A stretch of DNA of 64,000 bases from CAXTPV01 sp965276715 (lineage in GTDB: Bacteria > Pseudomonadota > Alphaproteobacteria > Acetobacterales > Acetobacteraceae). Shown here piece by piece: positions 14,934-24,577 of this stretch (positions are counted from its first letter, which is position 1; each line of letters begins with the position of its first letter). The stretch is from contig OZ255622.1 of assembly GCA_965276715.1 (NCBI GenBank), positions 682,001-746,000 on the forward strand. The letters run 5' to 3'. Made by a program: the position numbers and the translations under genes. The notes under the pieces were generated by a model that ran no database searches, was not told the DNA's origin, and saw only the letters and a list, made by a program, of their open reading frames with translations.

Positions 14934-16687
14934 TGGCAGTTCCTATAGTGTCCGATATGACCAAGATGCCCAAGGAAGGCCTTCAGCCCGATCCGCTGGC
15001 GGTTCTCGAGGCGGAGATCAGCAGGTCGCTCGTCACGATGACGGGCGAGCACCCCGAGTTGCCTGAGCTCTTTGACGAGGATGCTTATCTTGACGCCTTC
15101 CCGGATGTACTGAGCGCGATTCGACGTGGCGACGTCAGGTCCGCGACCGACCATTTCATCCGCTATGGTTCTATCGAGAACCGGCTTGACAGTGCGCGCT
15201 ATCAACGTTCAGTCGCCGGTATCGATACGGATGATTTTCCAGCGAATGGCCTCGATGCCGTGTTCCTCACATATTCGGGCCGGTGCCTGATCATCGGGTG
15301 GATCGATGACTCTCTGGCGCCTCTCCGCCAGCTCTCGGTCCATTCCGGACGAGATCATGTAGGGAGTACCGTCGCCTTCGCCCGCTGCCGCCGATCCGAT
15401 GCCGAGGCGATCGTCAGGCCGCCTTCGGGCGCACTACTCGGCTTCTGGACGCTGCTCGCTGTCGGCCATATCCGTCCGGGCATGCCGGAACTTTCGGTTT
15501 CGCTCGCAGCCGGCCGGTTCCGAAAGACCATCCCGATCGTTGCGCAGGGCGTGAATGAACAGCGCATCCGTGAACTCTGCCTCGAATACTTCGCCTCCGC
15601 CACCTACTACGGCAATCCGCAGGTCGACGGAGCCATGCAGCTCGATGACGGACTCGGGAATGCGATCGTCGATCTCAATGTCCGGGTCTCGCGGCGCATC
15701 CAGCGGCGCGGCGCCTACTGCAAGCGGTTCGGTCAGGCTCGCACTCGATTTGATGCGTCGATCGTGGTCTGCCTGTACGGCAAGCCCGAATTCCTTTTCC
15801 TCCAGGCAAGCTTCTTCTCCGTCGATCGCAACTGGGATGGCTACGAGTTCGTGTATGTCGTCAATAGTCCGGAGATCACCGAGACCCTGCTCAAGGAGGC
15901 GACGCTTGCCACCCGGATCTACGGGGTCAACATCACCCTGGTGATCCTATCCGGAAATGCCGGTTTTGGCGCCGCGAACAACCTGGCCCTGGACTACGCC
16001 CTCAGCGACCGCATCCTGATCTGCAACCCCGATGTTTTTCCGCGCACCTCGGGTCTCGGCCGACTGCATACCGATCTCATTGCCGCGCGGCCGGCGCAGG
16101 AGACCCGTATTTTCGGAGTACCACTATTCTACGATGACGGGTCGCTGATGCATGGCGGCATGTTTTTCGAGATCGACGACGGCGTATCTGTCAAGCGATC
16201 CGGCATCACGCGCCGCAGCTTGGTCCGCGTCGAGCACTACGGAAAGGGGGCGCCACCTGGCACGCAGGCATACCTTGAAGCTCGTCCGATCCCTGCCGTG
16301 ACTGGCGCCTTCATGTCGGTCGACCGGCGGTGGTTCGAGCGTCTCGGTGGCTTCTCCCTGGAATACGTGTTCGGTCACTATGAGGATGCCGACCTCTGCC
16401 TCAAAAGCCTGGTTGCCGGCCAGAACGTCTGGATGCAGCCGCTCCCGTTCTGGCATCTAGAGGGAAAAGGCTCCGATCGACGCCACGTCCATGAGGGCGG
16501 TTCGCTTGTCAATCGCTGGCACTTCACGCGTACGTGGGAAGAGATGATCAGCAGCGACATGAGAGGCAGGCGCCCCGCCGGTCTCACGCGGCTCTCGCGG
16601 CCTCCCGAGGAGATCGAAACGATGCTGCGTACGCCTTCGACGACGCGCGGGGATGATGTCGACGCCTCCGAGACGGGCGATTCATGA
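14933..16687 (+). CDS. GT2-type glycosyltransferase with N-terminal repeat module
   Basis: A 584-aa protein with three parts. Residues about 45-85 are the YLDAFPDV module also found in the preceding gene. Residues about 100-220 form a region with LIIGWIDDSLAPLRQLSVHS, similar in style to the GWA-containing domain at the start of the sulfotransferase downstream. From about residue 275 comes a GT-A glycosyltransferase domain: FDASIVVCLYGKPEF, GNAGFGAANNLALDYA, ILICNPDVFPR (DxD-like NPD) and GHYEDADLCLK with the likely base. It probably transfers a sugar from a nucleotide donor at the inner membrane surface during glycan synthesis. The stop overlaps the next start by four bases (ATGA). Confidence 0.88.
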   Translation: MAVPIVSDMTKMPKEGLQPDPLAVLEAEISRSLVTMTGEHPELPELFDEDAYLDAFPDVLSAIRRGDVRSATDHFIRYGSIENRLDSARYQRSVAGIDTDDFPANGLDAVFLTYSGRCLIIGWIDDSLAPLRQLSVHSGRDHVGSTVAFARCRRSDAEAIVRPPSGALLGFWTLLAVGHIRPGMPELSVSLAAGRFRKTIPIVAQGVNEQRIRELCLEYFASATYYGNPQVDGAMQLDDGLGNAIVDLNVRVSRRIQRRGAYCKRFGQARTRFDASIVVCLYGKPEFLFLQASFFSVDRNWDGYEFVYVVNSPEITETLLKEATLATRIYGVNITLVILSGNAGFGAANNLALDYALSDRILICNPDVFPRTSGLGRLHTDLIAARPAQETRIFGVPLFYDDGSLMHGGMFFEIDDGVSVKRSGITRRSLVRVEHYGKGAPPGTQAYLEARPIPAVTGAFMSVDRRWFERLGGFSLEYVFGHYEDADLCLKSLVAGQNVWMQPLPFWHLEGKGSDRRHVHEGGSLVNRWHFTRTWEEMISSDMRGRRPAGLTRLSRPPEEIETMLRTPSTTRGDDVDASETGDS

Positions 16688-18096
16688 TGCCTCGCCTTAT
16701 ACCAGGCCCGGCGAAGATGCGGACGCAGCTGCCTGCGGTAGTTCCGCCTGTGCAAGCCCGCGACCGTCGCGTGCTACTGATCAGCCTCTTCCACCCCGAG
16801 CTGGTCCGCGGGGGCGCCCAGCAAATCTGCTACGAGCTGTTCGAGGGGCTTCGAGGTGCCCCGGGGATTGAGCCGTTCCTTCTCGCGTCGATCGACGCCG
16901 CCTATCCGGCCCTTTACAAAAGCGGCGCTCGGATCACCGGCTTTGATGGTCGTCCAAACGAATACCTCTATCTCTCCGCCGAATACGATTATCTCTGGCA
17001 CAAGACTGGCTCTCCGCTCCACGTCGAGGCGTTCCAGGAGTTTCTCGAGACCATCCGTCCGGACGTCGTGCATTTCCACCATTTCCTGACGTTTGGTATC
17101 GACCTTGTCACCTTGGCGCGCCAAGTGCTGCCCGACGCGCGGATTGTCTTCACCTTTCACGAGTTCCTGTCGATCTGCCACGCCAACGGCCACATGATGC
17201 GCACGACGGATGGATCGCTCTGCACGCATGCGAGCCCGGTCCGCTGCCGTCAGTGCTTTCCCGGCAGGTCGCCTGAGCAGTTCCTCATGCGCAGGATGTG
17301 GTTCCTTCGCCATTTGGCGGCGGCCGATGCCTACACCTGCCCAAGCCGCTTCATGATCGAGCACTATGTCGATTGGGGCCTGCCGCGCGAGAAGATAATC
17401 CACGTGACCAACGGTCAGCAGGACCATGGGGGCGGCTTTGATCGCCTTGTCCCCGACGCTCCCCGCAATCGGTTCGGCTTCTTCGGACAGATGGTCGACG
17501 TCAAGGGCGTGCAGATCATCCTTCGCGCCGTAAGCTTCCTCCGCAGCCAGGGCTTCATCGATTTTCGTGTCGAGCTGAACGGCGACAACCTGCGGTATGC
17601 GAGCCCCCTGGTGCGTGAAGAGATCGAGGCGTTTCTCGAGGCGGAGGCGTTGCTGCCCCCGGCGCAGCGGATCGTGATCGACAACGGCTCCTATCAGGTC
17701 GATCAGCTCGAGACCCGGATGGCTCGCGTGGATTGGTGCGTGGTCCCGTCGATCTGGTGGGAAATCTTCGGCCTCGTGATCTCCGAAGCCTGGATGTTCG
17801 GCAAGCCAGTCCTCTGCTCGAACGTCGGCGGCCCGAAGGAGAGGATCACCGACGGGGTGGACGGCCTACACTTCGCCGTCGGCGACCCCCGGTCGCTGGC
17901 GAACGCGATACGGCGGGCGTGCGACGAGGAGGGCCTCTGGGGGCGCCTTCGGGCCAACCTGCCAATACCGCCAGGACGCGACGTCATGTTGTCGGGCTAT
18001 CTCGGCGTGTATGGCTTCGACGATGACGCTGGTCGATCGACCGAGGCCAGGACGGAACTGCGGCGAGCATTGGCCGGCTCGACATCCCGCACATGA
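16684..18096 (+). CDS. GT4-type (group 1) glycosyltransferase
   Basis: A 470-aa GT-B glycosyltransferase. The N-terminal domain has LISLFHPELVRGGAQQICYE and the HFHHFLTFGIDL segment; the C-terminal domain has RFGFFGQMVDVKGVQ, and the donor-binding E-x7-E element is in WWEIFGLVISEA near residue 360, followed by NVGGPKERI. A cysteine group around residues 165-195 (CHANG, LCTH, VRCRQC) resembles a small metal site found in some GT4 enzymes with a C-x-x-C insert. It is a retaining transferase by family, working on a lipid-linked or growing glycan. It is translationally coupled to the GT2 gene and followed by a 139-base gap with no gene. Confidence 0.9.
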   Translation: MMPRLIPGPAKMRTQLPAVVPPVQARDRRVLLISLFHPELVRGGAQQICYELFEGLRGAPGIEPFLLASIDAAYPALYKSGARITGFDGRPNEYLYLSAEYDYLWHKTGSPLHVEAFQEFLETIRPDVVHFHHFLTFGIDLVTLARQVLPDARIVFTFHEFLSICHANGHMMRTTDGSLCTHASPVRCRQCFPGRSPEQFLMRRMWFLRHLAAADAYTCPSRFMIEHYVDWGLPREKIIHVTNGQQDHGGGFDRLVPDAPRNRFGFFGQMVDVKGVQIILRAVSFLRSQGFIDFRVELNGDNLRYASPLVREEIEAFLEAEALLPPAQRIVIDNGSYQVDQLETRMARVDWCVVPSIWWEIFGLVISEAWMFGKPVLCSNVGGPKERITDGVDGLHFAVGDPRSLANAIRRACDEEGLWGRLRANLPIPPGRDVMLSGYLGVYGFDDDAGRSTEARTELRRALAGSTSRT

Positions 18097-18235
18097 CGCG
18101 GTTCGGCGCCTCCGCCTCTGTTTCTCCCGGCCTGTGCCCGGATGGTCGCGGCAGCCTCGACGAGTCGTACGACCTCGCTTGCAGCGCCAAGCGTGAGCCC
18201 GCGAGGTCTGCTCGCATTGCACGAACGAGGACGTC

Positions 18236-19414
18236 TTGATCCGAGGCTTCATCGAGGTCGTCAGGCCATTTCAGATCAGGGGCTGGGCTCTGCGGACCGA
18301 CCGGCTCGGCGAACCGCTCAGGATTCAGGCGTCGGTCGCTGACAATCCGATCGGTAGCGGTATCGCCGATATGGCCCGCAGCGATCTCACGACAGTCGGC
18401 TCCGGAGACGGGCGCCACGGGTTCGTGCTGAATCTCGACCGCGCCTTGTCATCACTGGAGCAGGCGCAAGTCTCGGTTCATGCAACGGGGGAGATGGGTA
18501 CCCTCATCGAGCTGCGGCGCCTGGTCGCCGGTGTCCCGTCATCGCCGTCTCCCTCGCAGCCAAGTCCCATCCGAGGCCCAATCCTTCGCTGCTACGACAT
18601 CCAGGACCGGGCACACCGGCCGGTCTTCATTCTCGGATCTGCCCGCTCCGGCACGAGCGCGCTCGCGCAGGGTCTGCTCGGAGCGACCCGCTATGAGGGG
18701 CACGAGGAGGGACACCTTCTCGATATCGGCATGGAACTGTCGAGAACGATTGCGCAACACTACGAGAATCGCGGCGAGGAATGGTCGGAGCGCCCGACGA
18801 TGATCTCGCAAGTGCCTCAGACGCTGCTCCATGATTGGCGGAAACAGTTGCTGGTCGAATTGGCACGGCAGCTGTTCCCCGAGGGAAGGTGGCTCGACAA
18901 GACGCCGCGAGCTTCCATGACCGCGGCCGCGACCGACTTCAGGGAGATCTGGCCCAACGCGCGCTTCATCTACATGCGCCGTCGCGGCCTCGAAAATATC
19001 CAGTCGCGTCTGACCAAGTTCCCGTTGATCTCGTTCGAGATGCACTGCGCCGACTGGGAGCGGTCGCTCTCGGAATGGGTCCGCGTCCGGTCGTTCCTCA
19101 CCGGTGCCGCCATCGAGATCGACCAGTACGTGCTGGCACGCGAACCGGACCGGATCACAGCCGAGCTGAGGCCCTTCCTCGATCTGACGGAACAGGAAGC
19201 GGTGCGCCTGGCCGGTGCACTGAGGAACGAACGGCCTGAACGGACGTCCGCCGATTTCGGTTCTGCCGCCTCGATCGAGACGATCGGATGGACACCGGAG
19301 CAGCGGAAGACCTTCCACTCGATCTGCGGGGAGACAATGCGAACTTTCGGCTATTCCGAAACCGAGAGCTATTTTGTCGGAGGCGCTTCGTCGGACGCCC
19401 TTCGACGGTTCTGA
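18236..19414 (+). CDS. Sulfotransferase with N-terminal beta domain
   Basis: A 392-aa protein. Residues 1-105 form a beta-rich domain starting GFIEVVRPFQIRGWAL, a type found fused to glycan enzymes. From about residue 125 a PAPS-dependent sulfotransferase domain follows: PVFILGSARSGTSAL is the 5'-phosphosulfate-binding loop, DKTPRAS the family lysine-containing segment, and FIYMRRRGLENIQSR the 3'-phosphate-binding region. It probably sulfates a sugar of the cluster's glycan. Translation starts at TTG 18236; GAGG at 18226-18229 is correctly spaced for this codon and no ATG or GTG fits the domain start. Confidence 0.82.
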   Translation: MIRGFIEVVRPFQIRGWALRTDRLGEPLRIQASVADNPIGSGIADMARSDLTTVGSGDGRHGFVLNLDRALSSLEQAQVSVHATGEMGTLIELRRLVAGVPSSPSPSQPSPIRGPILRCYDIQDRAHRPVFILGSARSGTSALAQGLLGATRYEGHEEGHLLDIGMELSRTIAQHYENRGEEWSERPTMISQVPQTLLHDWRKQLLVELARQLFPEGRWLDKTPRASMTAAATDFREIWPNARFIYMRRRGLENIQSRLTKFPLISFEMHCADWERSLSEWVRVRSFLTGAAIEIDQYVLAREPDRITAELRPFLDLTEQEAVRLAGALRNERPERTSADFGSAASIETIGWTPEQRKTFHSICGETMRTFGYSETESYFVGGASSDALRRF

Positions 19415-19435
19415 CCAGCGTTCGGAGACATCCCG

Positions 19436-21832
19436 ATGCTCTTTCCAAACATTCTACGCCGGCTGCGCGGCAATAGCCGCGTGGACCGGAGCAAAACGCG
19501 TCAGGAGGAGCCCGAGCCGCGCGAACAGATCTTCGCGGCGGGAACGGTCGCGTCCGAGTTTGAGCCGGACGAGACAGATTTTCCGGCCGCGGCCATGAAA
19601 GTCGATCGGAAACATCACGACGGCAACATACCGGATGCTTTGGTTGCCGAGGGAGCCCAGACGGCCGACGAGGGCCCTGCCGATATTGGCGGCCTGAACC
19701 TTCAGCCAGGGACGATTGAAAATGGCGTCCTGGTCGGCAGGGATCGGTTCCTATTTCTGGCGGGAGGTGCGCATGCTGTTTTCGAGATCGTCACCGGAAC
19801 AAAGGGAATCGACGAGCGCTCGGTGCGCAACTTTCGCGACAATATCCGCGGACGCAGCGAGTGGGCTGCGAAGCGAAACATTCCCTACATCCATCTCGTT
19901 TTTCCCGACAAGCAATCGGTGGTTCCCGAGCTCTGGCCGTTCGGTCGCTGCCTTCGCCTCGGCGATCTCTACCTGGATGGCTGGCGTGACGCGCAGGCCT
20001 GCATCCTCTATCCCGTCGGCCTCCTTCGCGAAATGCAGAACCAGGCATTGTCAAGGGTCGATACCCATGTGACGCCGGCCGGTTCGATCCATGTGGCGGC
20101 CGACGTCGCCGAGCGGTTGACTGCAACCCGCCACGATGACCTCGTGCGGCAGATGCTCGCCGGTGCGGAAGGCCGCCAGCGGCAATTCGGAGACCTCGGC
20201 TCGAAGCTGTCCCCTCCGGTGAGTTCGCTGGAGAGCATCTTCTCTGCGCCAGTTCCCGGCCGATTCCTGAGCAACGGGATTGAAGGCGGCCACAATGGGC
20301 TCGTCGACCTTCGCTTCAACCCGGGCGCCATCCACGACCGACGCTGCGTCTTCTTCGGCGACTCGTTCGGACGGGACATCTGCCTCTATTTACAATTCTG
20401 GTTCTCCGAAGTCTTCTTCTTCAGAACCGGCTTCTTTCATCCGGATCTCGCGGCGCGGTGCGCCCCGGATGTCCTCGTGACCGAGAATGTCGAGCGTTAT
20501 CTGGACGACTGCGTGCCGGATGCGAACGCGCCGGACTTCTTTACCTACCTCGATCGGAAGGGCGTGATTTACACACCGTCCACGGAGTTCGTCGACGCAC
20601 TTTCAGGCATTCTCGACCCGCCCGCGACGGCGGCAGACCCGAACGACGACGGCGAGGTGGCCGGGCCTCACCCCGCGATCTTCCCGTCTGCAAGCGCACC
20701 GATCGCATCGCGGCCGGCCCCGCTCGACGGCGAGACAGTCATCGAGGCGGCGCGTCTTGTCCCTCGCACGATGCCCGTTTTCGTCATCGACCAGTCAGCG
20801 ACGATGCCGGAGTTCCGTCTCCCCGACGTGCAGGACATCCATGGCACCCTGCATGCCGAGCGCAAGGACGTCCTCCTGTTCGGTCCCAGCATCCAGGTAT
20901 CAGGGGACACCTGGTGGTGCGAGAGTCGCGCCTTTGGCGAGCAGTTCATCGATATGGTCACAAGTCGGGGTTACGAAACGACATTTCCCGGCCCAAAGCC
21001 GCGTGTCAGCAACATTGACGGCAACCGGATCATCGATTTCGCGCCGATCATCGACGATATAGAGGACTTGGAGGAACGGGTGTTCCTGGCGACGCCACTC
21101 GAGCCTCATAATTGGGGTCGATGGATCAGTACGGTTGTCTGCAAGATCGAGCATTTCCGTCGCTTGGGTCAAGATCGCAGGTTGCTCTGCGTCGCAACGC
21201 TTTCCTGGCAGCGGGAACTGCTTGCGCGACTTGGTGTCCGGAACGACGAATTACTGCCGCATGATGCCGGCAGAACCTATCGCTGCCGTGACTTGGCAGG
21301 CATCGAATACAACGTGACCAACATGACTGTGAGCGCAATGGAACGGACGCGCTTCCAGGACTTCCGCTCCGAGTGCTCGGCACGCGTCAAAGCGGACGAT
21401 GGCGCCCGGAAGTTCGGTGAGAAGATCTTTGTCTCCCGGCTCGCTGTTTCCAATCGGAACCCGCACTATCGTGTGCTCCAGAATGAGCAAGAGCTCGTAG
21501 CTGCGCTTGACGACATGGGTTACGACGTTATCGAACCCGAGCAGTTGAGCTTCGATGAGCAGGTCGCAGTGTTCGGCAACGCCCGTTCCATCGTCTGCTT
21601 GGGCGGCGCTGCCATCTACAATGCGGTCTTCTGTGATCCACATTCATCGTTTCTATCGATCGAGTCGAGTGATGCTTTTCTGGGGCCGCACACAAACCTC
21701 TTGAGCTCCCTCGGGCTGCGTTACGGCATCATCGTTGGGACGCAGGATCCCGAAGACCCAATGCCGATTCACCGGAGGTGGACGGTCGACGTACGTCGAA
21801 GCATCGAGACAATCAAAAGGTTTGAGTCGTAG
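19436..21832 (+). CDS. Fusion of AlgX/AlgJ-like acyltransferase domain and GT61-type glycosyltransferase
   Basis: A 798-aa two-domain protein. After a charged N-terminus, residues about 90-395 look like the SGNH-hydrolase fold of AlgX/AlgJ: GRDRFLFLAGG, FPDKQSVVPE, DTHVTPAG in place of the usual DTHW, FFGDSFG with the likely serine nucleophile, and APDVLVTENVERYL. Residues about 470-798 match the GT61/DUF563 family, with HNWGRW, KIFVSRLAVSNRNPHYRVLQ, the FDEQVAVFGNARSIVCLGGA block and an ending in the WTVD segment. No signal peptide or membrane segment is evident, which is odd because AlgX-type domains work in the periplasm. The product may both add a sugar and acylate, or the first domain may only bind. 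It starts 21 bases after the sulfotransferase. Confidence 0.78.
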   Translation: MLFPNILRRLRGNSRVDRSKTRQEEPEPREQIFAAGTVASEFEPDETDFPAAAMKVDRKHHDGNIPDALVAEGAQTADEGPADIGGLNLQPGTIENGVLVGRDRFLFLAGGAHAVFEIVTGTKGIDERSVRNFRDNIRGRSEWAAKRNIPYIHLVFPDKQSVVPELWPFGRCLRLGDLYLDGWRDAQACILYPVGLLREMQNQALSRVDTHVTPAGSIHVAADVAERLTATRHDDLVRQMLAGAEGRQRQFGDLGSKLSPPVSSLESIFSAPVPGRFLSNGIEGGHNGLVDLRFNPGAIHDRRCVFFGDSFGRDICLYLQFWFSEVFFFRTGFFHPDLAARCAPDVLVTENVERYLDDCVPDANAPDFFTYLDRKGVIYTPSTEFVDALSGILDPPATAADPNDDGEVAGPHPAIFPSASAPIASRPAPLDGETVIEAARLVPRTMPVFVIDQSATMPEFRLPDVQDIHGTLHAERKDVLLFGPSIQVSGDTWWCESRAFGEQFIDMVTSRGYETTFPGPKPRVSNIDGNRIIDFAPIIDDIEDLEERVFLATPLEPHNWGRWISTVVCKIEHFRRLGQDRRLLCVATLSWQRELLARLGVRNDELLPHDAGRTYRCRDLAGIEYNVTNMTVSAMERTRFQDFRSECSARVKADDGARKFGEKIFVSRLAVSNRNPHYRVLQNEQELVAALDDMGYDVIEPEQLSFDEQVAVFGNARSIVCLGGAAIYNAVFCDPHSSFLSIESSDAFLGPHTNLLSSLGLRYGIIVGTQDPEDPMPIHRRWTVDVRRSIETIKRFES

Positions 21833-21836
21833 GCAG

Positions 21837-23057
21837 ATGCCAGAGCGGGGAGGACGCGAGCGTCATTCTCAGTTGGCGATCGGGCGGCGCGGATTTGTCG
21901 CGTGCTCGACTGTTTCTTTGCTCGGCGTCGCCCAGCCGGCACCCGCTTCGCAACCTCCTCGAATCTTCTCGTATCCTGGTCCGTATCGACGCGACGACGG
22001 ATCGGTCATGCTCAATCCGATTGCGACCGATATCGGTTCCTTCACCACACTATTTCCGATGATCCGTGAGTTGGACGGCATCGTCCTGATGTCGTACTGG
22101 TCATCCCTCAACACTCGCCCTGGACGCTTTGACTTCAGCATGATCGAGCAGGCGCTCGACTTCTGGTCGTCGTCGGGCCGCACGGTGATCGTTGGTCTGG
22201 TCACGTTCGGCTATCCGATCCAGACGGAAGCCAGTCGTATGACGCATCCAGTGCCATCCTGGATACTCGAACGAGCGAAAACCTTCCGCCAGTCGGTCCC
22301 GGTGATCGGACCCATCCGGCCACTGTCGCCGGTCGCGATCCGAGAGGTCATGTTCCCGCTCTATTGGGACCCGGTCTATTTGGGGGGGCTGGCGGCACTG
22401 ATCGAGGCTTTCAGCCGGTTCGACGGCCATCCCGCAATCTCAACCATACGGATCTGCACGGGAATAACCGGCGAAGACAATCCGACGTTCGACGGTCTCG
22501 CAGATTCCATGCCCGGCTTCACCAACGGGAACTGGATGGCCCACACGACGACCGTTTTCGATCTCTACCGGGCAGCCTTCCGCCGCTCGACGTTGGAATT
22601 CGACATCGACCGGATCGGCTTCATCAAATCACTCGGCACCGCATCGGATCGGATCACGGCTGATCGATTCGTCCGCCGACTGGAGACAGACCACGTCTTC
22701 CTGGCAATGAATGGTTTCGATCCACTGAATGTCGCGTCCTGGCGAACCGGATCGCATAACGGGCCGGCATGCAGCATCCGCTATGTCGAAGAGGTCAAAC
22801 GCGGCGGAGGCCGGATCGGCGTCGAAGGCGGCGGTCTCAACCAGCTCAGCGTTCCGGACGTCGAGAGCCTCGTCACGGCGTTTCAGGCAATTGGTCCCGA
22901 ACGACTGGTGATCTTTCCGGATGCCATAGCCGCTCTCGACAGGGAGAGGCATGGCGCCGCCCCCACAAACGAGTTGAGTGAGCTCATATTCGGGCGCAGC
23001 CGAATGACGACGCTGGCCAACAAGGCACACAGACTCTTTGCAGGAATCGGCGCGTGA
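21837..23057 (+). CDS. Tat-exported TIM-barrel protein, glycoside-hydrolase-like
   Basis: A 406-aa protein with a twin-arginine signal (GRRGFVACSTVSLLGVAQPA) and an apparent cut near APAS. The rest reads as a beta/alpha barrel resembling beta-galactosidase-type hydrolases of clan GH-A: IRELDGIVLMSYWSSLNTRP, GRFDFSMIEQALDFW, then the TIRICTGITGEDNPTF segment where a catalytic acid would lie, and GGGRIGVEGGG near the end. It probably trims or processes the glycan in the periplasm. The family is assigned by pattern only. Start ATG 21837 lies four bases after the previous stop, and its own stop overlaps the next start (GTGA). Confidence 0.65.
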   Translation: MPERGGRERHSQLAIGRRGFVACSTVSLLGVAQPAPASQPPRIFSYPGPYRRDDGSVMLNPIATDIGSFTTLFPMIRELDGIVLMSYWSSLNTRPGRFDFSMIEQALDFWSSSGRTVIVGLVTFGYPIQTEASRMTHPVPSWILERAKTFRQSVPVIGPIRPLSPVAIREVMFPLYWDPVYLGGLAALIEAFSRFDGHPAISTIRICTGITGEDNPTFDGLADSMPGFTNGNWMAHTTTVFDLYRAAFRRSTLEFDIDRIGFIKSLGTASDRITADRFVRRLETDHVFLAMNGFDPLNVASWRTGSHNGPACSIRYVEEVKRGGGRIGVEGGGLNQLSVPDVESLVTAFQAIGPERLVIFPDAIAALDRERHGAAPTNELSELIFGRSRMTTLANKAHRLFAGIGA

Positions 23058-23407
23058 TACGTGAGGGGTTCACGAGTGACTGGGCGGAGAGAAGGTCATT
23101 CGTGAAGACCGTCCGGCGCAGCCTCAAGCGGAACGGCTGGAAGACGCTGACAAACAGCTCGCCTGTCGTCGACCTGTTCGTGCGCAAGCTGCACAAGGGC
23201 CACCGGCTCATCGTCTGCTTTACCGACTGGCATCAGGTCACACCGTTCAAGTTGTCAGACATGAACGGTGTCGGACGCGTCTCGGCGGCTCCTGTGGTGT
23301 GTGTCTTTCCGGATGCGATCCCGGACATCATCCGCAAATCGCTTGTTGAGCACCGGTTGAGGGTCGCCCTCGTCACTGAGCTTGATACGATCGATGCGTT
23401 GGTCTGA
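23054..23407 (+). CDS. Small protein of unknown function in the glycan cluster
   Basis: A 117-aa basic protein whose GTG start overlaps the preceding stop codon by four bases, so translation is coupled. The N-terminal third is rich in Arg and Lys (SFVKTVRRSLKRNGWK); the remainder alternates short hydrophobic strands (HRLIVCFTDWHQVTPFK, APVVCVFPDAI, LRVALVTELDTIDAL), consistent with a small alpha/beta fold. No signal peptide, membrane segment or known domain is seen. A role with the surrounding glycan enzymes is inferred only from position. Confidence 0.6.
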   Translation: MIREGFTSDWAERRSFVKTVRRSLKRNGWKTLTNSSPVVDLFVRKLHKGHRLIVCFTDWHQVTPFKLSDMNGVGRVSAAPVVCVFPDAIPDIIRKSLVEHRLRVALVTELDTIDALV

Positions 23408-23425
23408 GTTGGGAGCAGGCGGACG

Positions 23426-24577
23426 ATGACGCTGGACAAAAAGACGAGGCTCTTGCTCGAGGACGATTTTGTCGAGGTCTTTGTCAGGCAAGGAAGCAGC
23501 GATTACACGCTGGTGACGTTTAGTTGTGTCGGCGTCTACGCGAACGGCGCGTCGTATTGGGGGCAGAGTGTCGCGGAGAAGCTTGATCTCCATTGCATCG
23601 GAATCATGTCAAAGGGCGACACTTGGTTTCCCGAGGTATCGATTGGTCGATGCCTACCCGATATCCAGTCACACCTCAAGGGACGTGTCCTTGTCTATGG
23701 ATCGAGCATGGGCGCATACGCCGCGATCAAATACAGCCGGCGGTTGTCCGCCGACACGGTCATCGCCTTCTCGCCTCAGGCCACGATCTCGGAGCACGAC
23801 CTGCCAGGTAATAGCTACTCGGTCTACTACCGGCACGACTGGCATGTCGGGATGCTGATCATGGGACACGATCTTGGAGGGTCCATCTATCTGTTCTGCG
23901 ATACTTTCTTTAGCGATGATCAAGCTCATGTGGCGCTAATGCCTGCGTCTGACCGGATACGAGTCGTTCCCGTCAACAGTCTCCGGCACAACGCGAATTT
24001 TATCGTCGTCGGGTCCAGGATCATCACCGATCTCTTCAAATGTTGCTTGGATCGCAACGAGGCTGGAATTGGCAGCATCATCAGGACTGCCAAACGTAAA
24101 AGTCCGACGACCTACGAGGGTGCTAGCATGCATCTTCTGGAGCGAGGAAAATATCAGTGGGCTGCTCAGGCTCAAGCGGAGGCGCAATTGATGGATCCTT
24201 CAGACGCCAGGATGGTGAGGTTCACGCGTGCAATGTCGGTCGCCTTCGAGAAGAAAGGCAAGTTGGCGGAAGCTGCCGCCATCCTGCGTGACGCGCTCGA
24301 GGTTCTACCTCGTTCGGAGACGCTGGTCATTCGTCTGGCGGAGATCCTGACGGCAGCCCGGGAATACGACGACGCGGTCGCCGCCTTCGGCCACTCAGTC
24401 AAGCTGGGTGGACGGCGCGCTGCAGTCTATCACGGGTTTGTCCATGCGATGGTCATGGCGGGCCGTCGTCGCGACGTGCTTCCGATTATTCGCCACGGTG
24501 TCGAGATGTGTCCGGGAGAGGCGAGTCTCGTTGGACTTCTCTCGTTGTTCGGGGACGCAGAGGCCCCGCTAGAATGA
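23426..24577 (+). CDS. Alpha/beta hydrolase-like protein with C-terminal helical repeats
   Basis: A 383-aa protein in two parts. Residues 1-210 show an alpha/beta-hydrolase-like core: LVTFSCVGVYANGASYWGQS, then RVLVYGSSMGAYAAIKYS with a nucleophile-elbow-like G-S-S-M-G, IAFSPQATI, and a His in SLRHNANFI late in the domain. Residues about 230-375 are TPR-like helices (EGASMHLLERGKYQWAAQAQ, KGKLAEAAAILRDALEVLP, REYDDAVAAFGHSV). Hydrolase cores of this type occur in polysaccharide clusters as deacylases or carbohydrate esterases; no substrate can be named. It starts 18 bases after the small gene and ends overlapping a 53-residue frame. Confidence 0.65.
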   Translation: MTLDKKTRLLLEDDFVEVFVRQGSSDYTLVTFSCVGVYANGASYWGQSVAEKLDLHCIGIMSKGDTWFPEVSIGRCLPDIQSHLKGRVLVYGSSMGAYAAIKYSRRLSADTVIAFSPQATISEHDLPGNSYSVYYRHDWHVGMLIMGHDLGGSIYLFCDTFFSDDQAHVALMPASDRIRVVPVNSLRHNANFIVVGSRIITDLFKCCLDRNEAGIGSIIRTAKRKSPTTYEGASMHLLERGKYQWAAQAQAEAQLMDPSDARMVRFTRAMSVAFEKKGKLAEAAAILRDALEVLPRSETLVIRLAEILTAAREYDDAVAAFGHSVKLGGRRAAVYHGFVHAMVMAGRRRDVLPIIRHGVEMCPGEASLVGLLSLFGDAEAPLE

